Assembly (NCBI GenBank): GCA_020047835.1
Contig: JAIFNJ010000109.1
Location: 1-7,639 of the forward strand
Direction of reading: 5' to 3'
From: Bacteroidota bacterium
Lineage (GTDB): Bacteria; Bacteroidota; Bacteroidia; Bacteroidales; SZUA-534
Length of the DNA stretch: 7,639 nt
In this document: positions 4,805 through 7,639 of the stretch, in pieces
How the letters are laid out: each line of letters opens with the position of its first letter
How positions within the stretch are numbered: the stretch's first letter is position 1
Translations under genes and position numbers: made by a program
Notes under the pieces: generated by a model
Told to the model about the DNA's origin: nothing
Database searches by the model: none
The model's input: only the letters and a program-made list of their open reading frames with translations

Positions 4805-7090
4805 ATGGAAAAGAAAAATATAACCAATTACAAGATTCAATTCTCAATCATTGGGTTCATTGCTGGAACTGTTATATTTATATTATTTTACGCTACCGCT
4901 TTGGCATCCAAAGATTTAGTCTTCACTCTAAAAAATATTGCAACCCTTCATAGAGGATCCTTTCACTTTATTGTAATTGACTTGTTGCCTTTTTTTGCTG
5001 CCATGGTTTGTTATTTTTTAGGAATATTTTATCAGAAAATGGCAATTGAACTGCACCGAATTAAAGAAGAAAAAACAAGTAAGACAGATCAAATGCTGAT
5101 GTTTGCAGAAAATCTTTCGAAAGGAAGCTTTGATTCTGAATACAATACTTCTGCTGATAATTCACTGGGTAATATTCTTATTAATCTTCGCAACAGCTTA
5201 TTAAAAAATAAACTGGAAGAGGATCAAAGGAAAAAGGAAGATCAACAAAGAAATTGGGTAGCAGAAGGATTAGCAAAATTTGGTGAAATATTGCGATTGA
5301 ATAACGACAATATAGAAAAACTTTCCTTTGAACTCATAAGCAACTTATGCCGCTATATTGATGCGGTGCAAGGTGGCTTTTTTATTATTAATGATGAATT
5401 TGAAGAAGACAAGCATTTTGAACTTATCGCGCATTTTGCTTACAATAGAAAAAAATATAATAAAAAACGAATTGAAATCAGCGAAGGGCTAATAGGTCGA
5501 TCTGCCTTTGAACAAAATATTATATACATTGATGAGGTACCTGATGACTACGTAGAGATAACCTCTGGTTTGGGAGAAGCAAATCCGCGTACATTATTAA
5601 TCGTTCCATTGGTTATGAACAATAAAGTTTACGGTGTAATTGAATTGTCATCGTTCCATTATTTTGAACCCTATGTAATTGATTTTGCTGGAAAAATAGC
5701 TGAGAGCATTGCAACCACTTATTCCACGGTTAAAATTAATCTCCGGACTGCAGAACTATTGAATGAATCAAGAGCTGCTGCCGAGCGATTAACCCAGCAA
5801 GAAGAAGAGATGCGCCAAAATATGGAAGAACTTCAAGCAACCCAAGAAGAAGCAGGGAAGCAGGCAGAAGAGTTTGTTAGCTTTACAAACTCTGTAAACC
5901 ATACGTTAATTAGAGCAGAATATGATATTAATGGAATTTTACTATACGCCAATACAAAATTTTTAAAAAAACTGGGCTATACTAGCAATTCAGAAGTAGA
6001 AGGCCACCATATTTCTATTTTTATTAGCGAAAAGGATAAAGCATGGTTTAATGAAATATGGGATACCTTAGCAAAAGGTGGAAAACACTTTGAGGGCTAT
6101 ATGAAACATGTAACTAAAACAGGTCGCGATTTATGGACGATGGCTACCTACACATGTGTTCGAAACAACATGCAAAACGTTGATAAAATACTATTTTTAG
6201 CGATTGATACTACCGAACAAAAAGAACAAAGTCTTGATTTTGAAGGTCAAATTGAAGCAATTAATCAATCGAGTATAAAAGTAGAATACGCCCCTAGTGG
6301 TAGAATGCTCACCTGCAACCAAAAATTCATTGATACCATGGGTTATAGCACTGAGGACCTAAAAGATTACAGTGTATTTAATTTTATGGGAGAAGATGAG
6401 CAAAGCGATTTTGAAGAAATATGGAACAAGGTAATCAATGGGAATCCATATCAAGGGCAATCAAAACTTGTAGCCCAAAACGGAAAATCGAAATGGTTTG
6501 ATGTAAATTACACAGCTGCTCACAATATGTATGGAGAGGTTTCAAAAATTATTTCCATTGCCCATGATATTACAGACCAAAAAGAAATGGAATTGCTTAC
6601 AAAGCAACAAAATGAACTGCTCAAGAAGCAGGAAGAAGAACTAAAAGCAACGGAAGTTGATTTACACAAACGTCTCGACGAAGCTAAAAAAGAAGTTAAG
6701 TTACAATTTCAGGAAATTGAAAAGGTTAAAATTCGCAATGAAAAAACCCTCGAGGGAGCTCACGATGCTATTTTCTCAATAAACCACGACGGAACTATTG
6801 AATTCTTTAACCGTGCGGCAGAAAACCTATGGCAATATTCCAGAAAAGATGTTATTGGAAAAAATGTAAAAATGCTCTTCGATGAAGTTAAAACTGAAAA
6901 TGAAAATGAAATGGTTTTTACCTTAACTCATGCTGAGAAACGGAAATTGGTTGGGAATAGAAGAGAATGCAATATCTTAAATAAAGCAGGCGAACACGTA
7001 CCGGTAATAATACTACTGGCGGGAGCTAAAGTTCAAAACGAATATACTTACACTGCTTTTATTCAAAACATTGAAGTGGAACTATTCTAA
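4805..7090 (+). CDS. Membrane HAMP-like/GAF/triple-PAS sensory protein without a known output domain
   Basis: The 761-residue product begins with two hydrophobic helices (about 12-33 and 55-76) joined by a short loop, so nearly all of it is cytoplasmic. Next come a HAMP-like stretch (about 77-135; LSKGSFDSEY, then SLGNILINLRNSL), a GAF domain (about 155-310; WVAEGLAKFGEILR, QGGFFIIND, ITSGLGEANPRTLLIVPL, YGVIELSSF), and a coiled coil with QQEEEMRQNMEELQATQEE (331-349). PAS1 (about 358-475, ending AIDTTEQK) and PAS2 (about 480-597, ending AHDITDQK) look like a tandem pair of the type in PAS-containing chemoreceptors. A second coiled coil (about 595-648) and PAS3 (about 648-758, IFSINHDGTIEFFNRAAE) complete it. 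No histidine-kinase, GGDEF, EAL, HD-GYP or MCP signalling tip is present. Ligands are unknown. Proximity to the che operon suggests it feeds CheA/CheW, but it may have its own promoter. The domain layout is secure; the role is inferred. Confidence 0.85.
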   Translation: MEKKNITNYKIQFSIIGFIAGTVIFILFYATALASKDLVFTLKNIATLHRGSFHFIVIDLLPFFAAMVCYFLGIFYQKMAIELHRIKEEKTSKTDQMLMFAENLSKGSFDSEYNTSADNSLGNILINLRNSLLKNKLEEDQRKKEDQQRNWVAEGLAKFGEILRLNNDNIEKLSFELISNLCRYIDAVQGGFFIINDEFEEDKHFELIAHFAYNRKKYNKKRIEISEGLIGRSAFEQNIIYIDEVPDDYVEITSGLGEANPRTLLIVPLVMNNKVYGVIELSSFHYFEPYVIDFAGKIAESIATTYSTVKINLRTAELLNESRAAAERLTQQEEEMRQNMEELQATQEEAGKQAEEFVSFTNSVNHTLIRAEYDINGILLYANTKFLKKLGYTSNSEVEGHHISIFISEKDKAWFNEIWDTLAKGGKHFEGYMKHVTKTGRDLWTMATYTCVRNNMQNVDKILFLAIDTTEQKEQSLDFEGQIEAINQSSIKVEYAPSGRMLTCNQKFIDTMGYSTEDLKDYSVFNFMGEDEQSDFEEIWNKVINGNPYQGQSKLVAQNGKSKWFDVNYTAAHNMYGEVSKIISIAHDITDQKEMELLTKQQNELLKKQEEELKATEVDLHKRLDEAKKEVKLQFQEIEKVKIRNEKTLEGAHDAIFSINHDGTIEFFNRAAENLWQYSRKDVIGKNVKMLFDEVKTENENEMVFTLTHAEKRKLVGNRRECNILNKAGEHVPVIILLAGAKVQNEYTYTAFIQNIEVELF

Positions 7091-7114
7091 CCAATCTTTT
7101 GAAAGAGAAAATAC

Positions 7115-7153
7115 TGAAGCGGTTGCAATTATTTGTCAATCGCTTCGTTTTTT
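7115..7153 (+). terminator. Intrinsic terminator after the sensor gene
   Basis: GAAGCGGTTG (7116-7125) pairs with CAATCGCTTC (7137-7146) as a 10-bp stem with one G-U pair. The 11-base loop can partly close further through CAA/TTG. TTTTTT (7148-7153) follows one base later. The structure starts 25 bases after the stop of the sensor gene, separating it from the lipoprotein gene. Confidence 0.85.
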
Positions 7154-7177
7154 AATCGAATTAAAATCTGAAATTTT

Positions 7178-7639
7178 GTGAAAAAACAACCCATTATCCT
7201 TTTTTTGTTCTTATTGGTTACTTTACTGGCTTGTCGCGAAACAGATATTTTTACCAATGATTCTGCAGCCAAACTATCATTCTCGACCGATACGGTTCAG
7301 TTCGATACCATTTTTACCACCATTGGTTCAACAACCCAGCAATTCCGTTTTTACAATCCGAATAAAGATGCAGTAAAAACAACCATAAAACTTGGCGGTG
7401 GAAACAATTCTAACTACCGCATCAACATTGATGGCCAATCAACCAATGAAATAATTGATTATGAAATTCTTGGGAACGACAGTGCATTTGTTTTTGTTGA
7501 AGTTACCATCGATCCCCAAAATTCAAATTCCCCTCTGGTGGTTGAAGATTCCATACTTTTTTTTACCAATGGAAACATTCAAGATGTAAATCTGGTAGCT
7601 TTTGGTCAGGATGTGCATTTATTCAACGATTCAGTAATT
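7178..7639 (+). CDS. Lipoprotein of a Bacteroidota family of unknown function, N-terminal part (3' end outside window)
   Basis: The reading frame opens after a TGA at 7169-7171. Its first usable start is the GTG at 7178; no ATG is available before the signal peptide, which fixes a GTG start. The 154 visible residues begin KKQPIILFLFLLVTLLAC: two lysines, a hydrophobic stretch and a lipobox L16-L17-A18-C19. The protein should therefore be cleaved by signal peptidase II and lipid-anchored at Cys19. The mature part has LSFSTDTVQFDTIFTTIGST, then QFRFYNPN, IKLGGGNNSNYRINIDG, AFVFVEVTIDP and VAFGQDVHLF, a beta-rich, Ig-like pattern. From memory this resembles the N-terminus of a common Bacteroidota lipoprotein family, some members of which carry a beta-helix later; that is not verified. 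No enzymatic motif is visible. It begins 25 bases after the terminator T run, so it probably belongs to another transcription unit unrelated to chemosensing. Confidence 0.82.
   Translation, partial: MKKQPIILFLFLLVTLLACRETDIFTNDSAAKLSFSTDTVQFDTIFTTIGSTTQQFRFYNPNKDAVKTTIKLGGGNNSNYRINIDGQSTNEIIDYEILGNDSAFVFVEVTIDPQNSNSPLVVEDSILFFTNGNIQDVNLVAFGQDVHLFNDSVI

Noticed and set aside
1..7639. tRNA or rRNA genes, CRISPR arrays, insertion sequences or attachment sites
   Set aside because: None of the expected sequence patterns was seen; nearly all of the window is explained by the coding regions.

Overview
The window suggests a member of the Bacteroidota. The evidence is an AT-rich sequence, A-rich translation starts mostly without Shine-Dalgarno sites, a possible TAnnTTTG-like promoter, a GAF/coiled-coil protein of a type I associate with that phylum, and a final lipoprotein whose N-terminus resembles a widespread Bacteroidota family. 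The genus cannot be fixed from this sequence. All supported genes are on the + strand.

Positions 1-4540 are the downstream part of a tightly packed chemosensory operon: the 3' end of cheA (cut by the window edge), cheW, cheR, a small soluble histidine-kinase-like gene, cheD and cheB. Gaps are 1, 29 and 11 bases, followed by overlaps of 14 and 8 bases. CheA and CheW form the core kinase complex. CheR methylates receptors and CheB demethylates them under CheA control. CheD deamidates receptor glutamines. Together they supply a full receptor-adaptation module. No free CheY, no CheC/CheX/CheZ phosphatase and no classical receptor (MCP) lie in the window. The kinase-like gene has an intact ATP-binding domain, but asparagine (N55) stands where the phosphorylated histidine should be. 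The E-x-x-N pattern used by several response-regulator phosphatases is kept.

Positions 4541-4804 are an AT-rich intergenic region. It holds weak hairpins, an 11-bp perfect inverted repeat, and a possible Bacteroidota-type promoter for the next gene.

Positions 4805-7090 encode a 761-residue membrane protein: two membrane helices, a HAMP-like stretch, a GAF domain, a coiled coil with a striking Glu/Gln-rich motif, two chemoreceptor-type PAS domains, a second coiled coil and a last PAS domain. It has no kinase, cyclase, phosphodiesterase or MCP signalling domain, so its output is unknown. Its position beside the che operon makes it a candidate input protein for the CheA/CheW complex.

A good intrinsic terminator (7115-7153) closes this unit. 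A new gene then starts with GTG at 7178. It encodes the N-terminal part of an exported lipoprotein that runs off the window and is probably unrelated to signalling.
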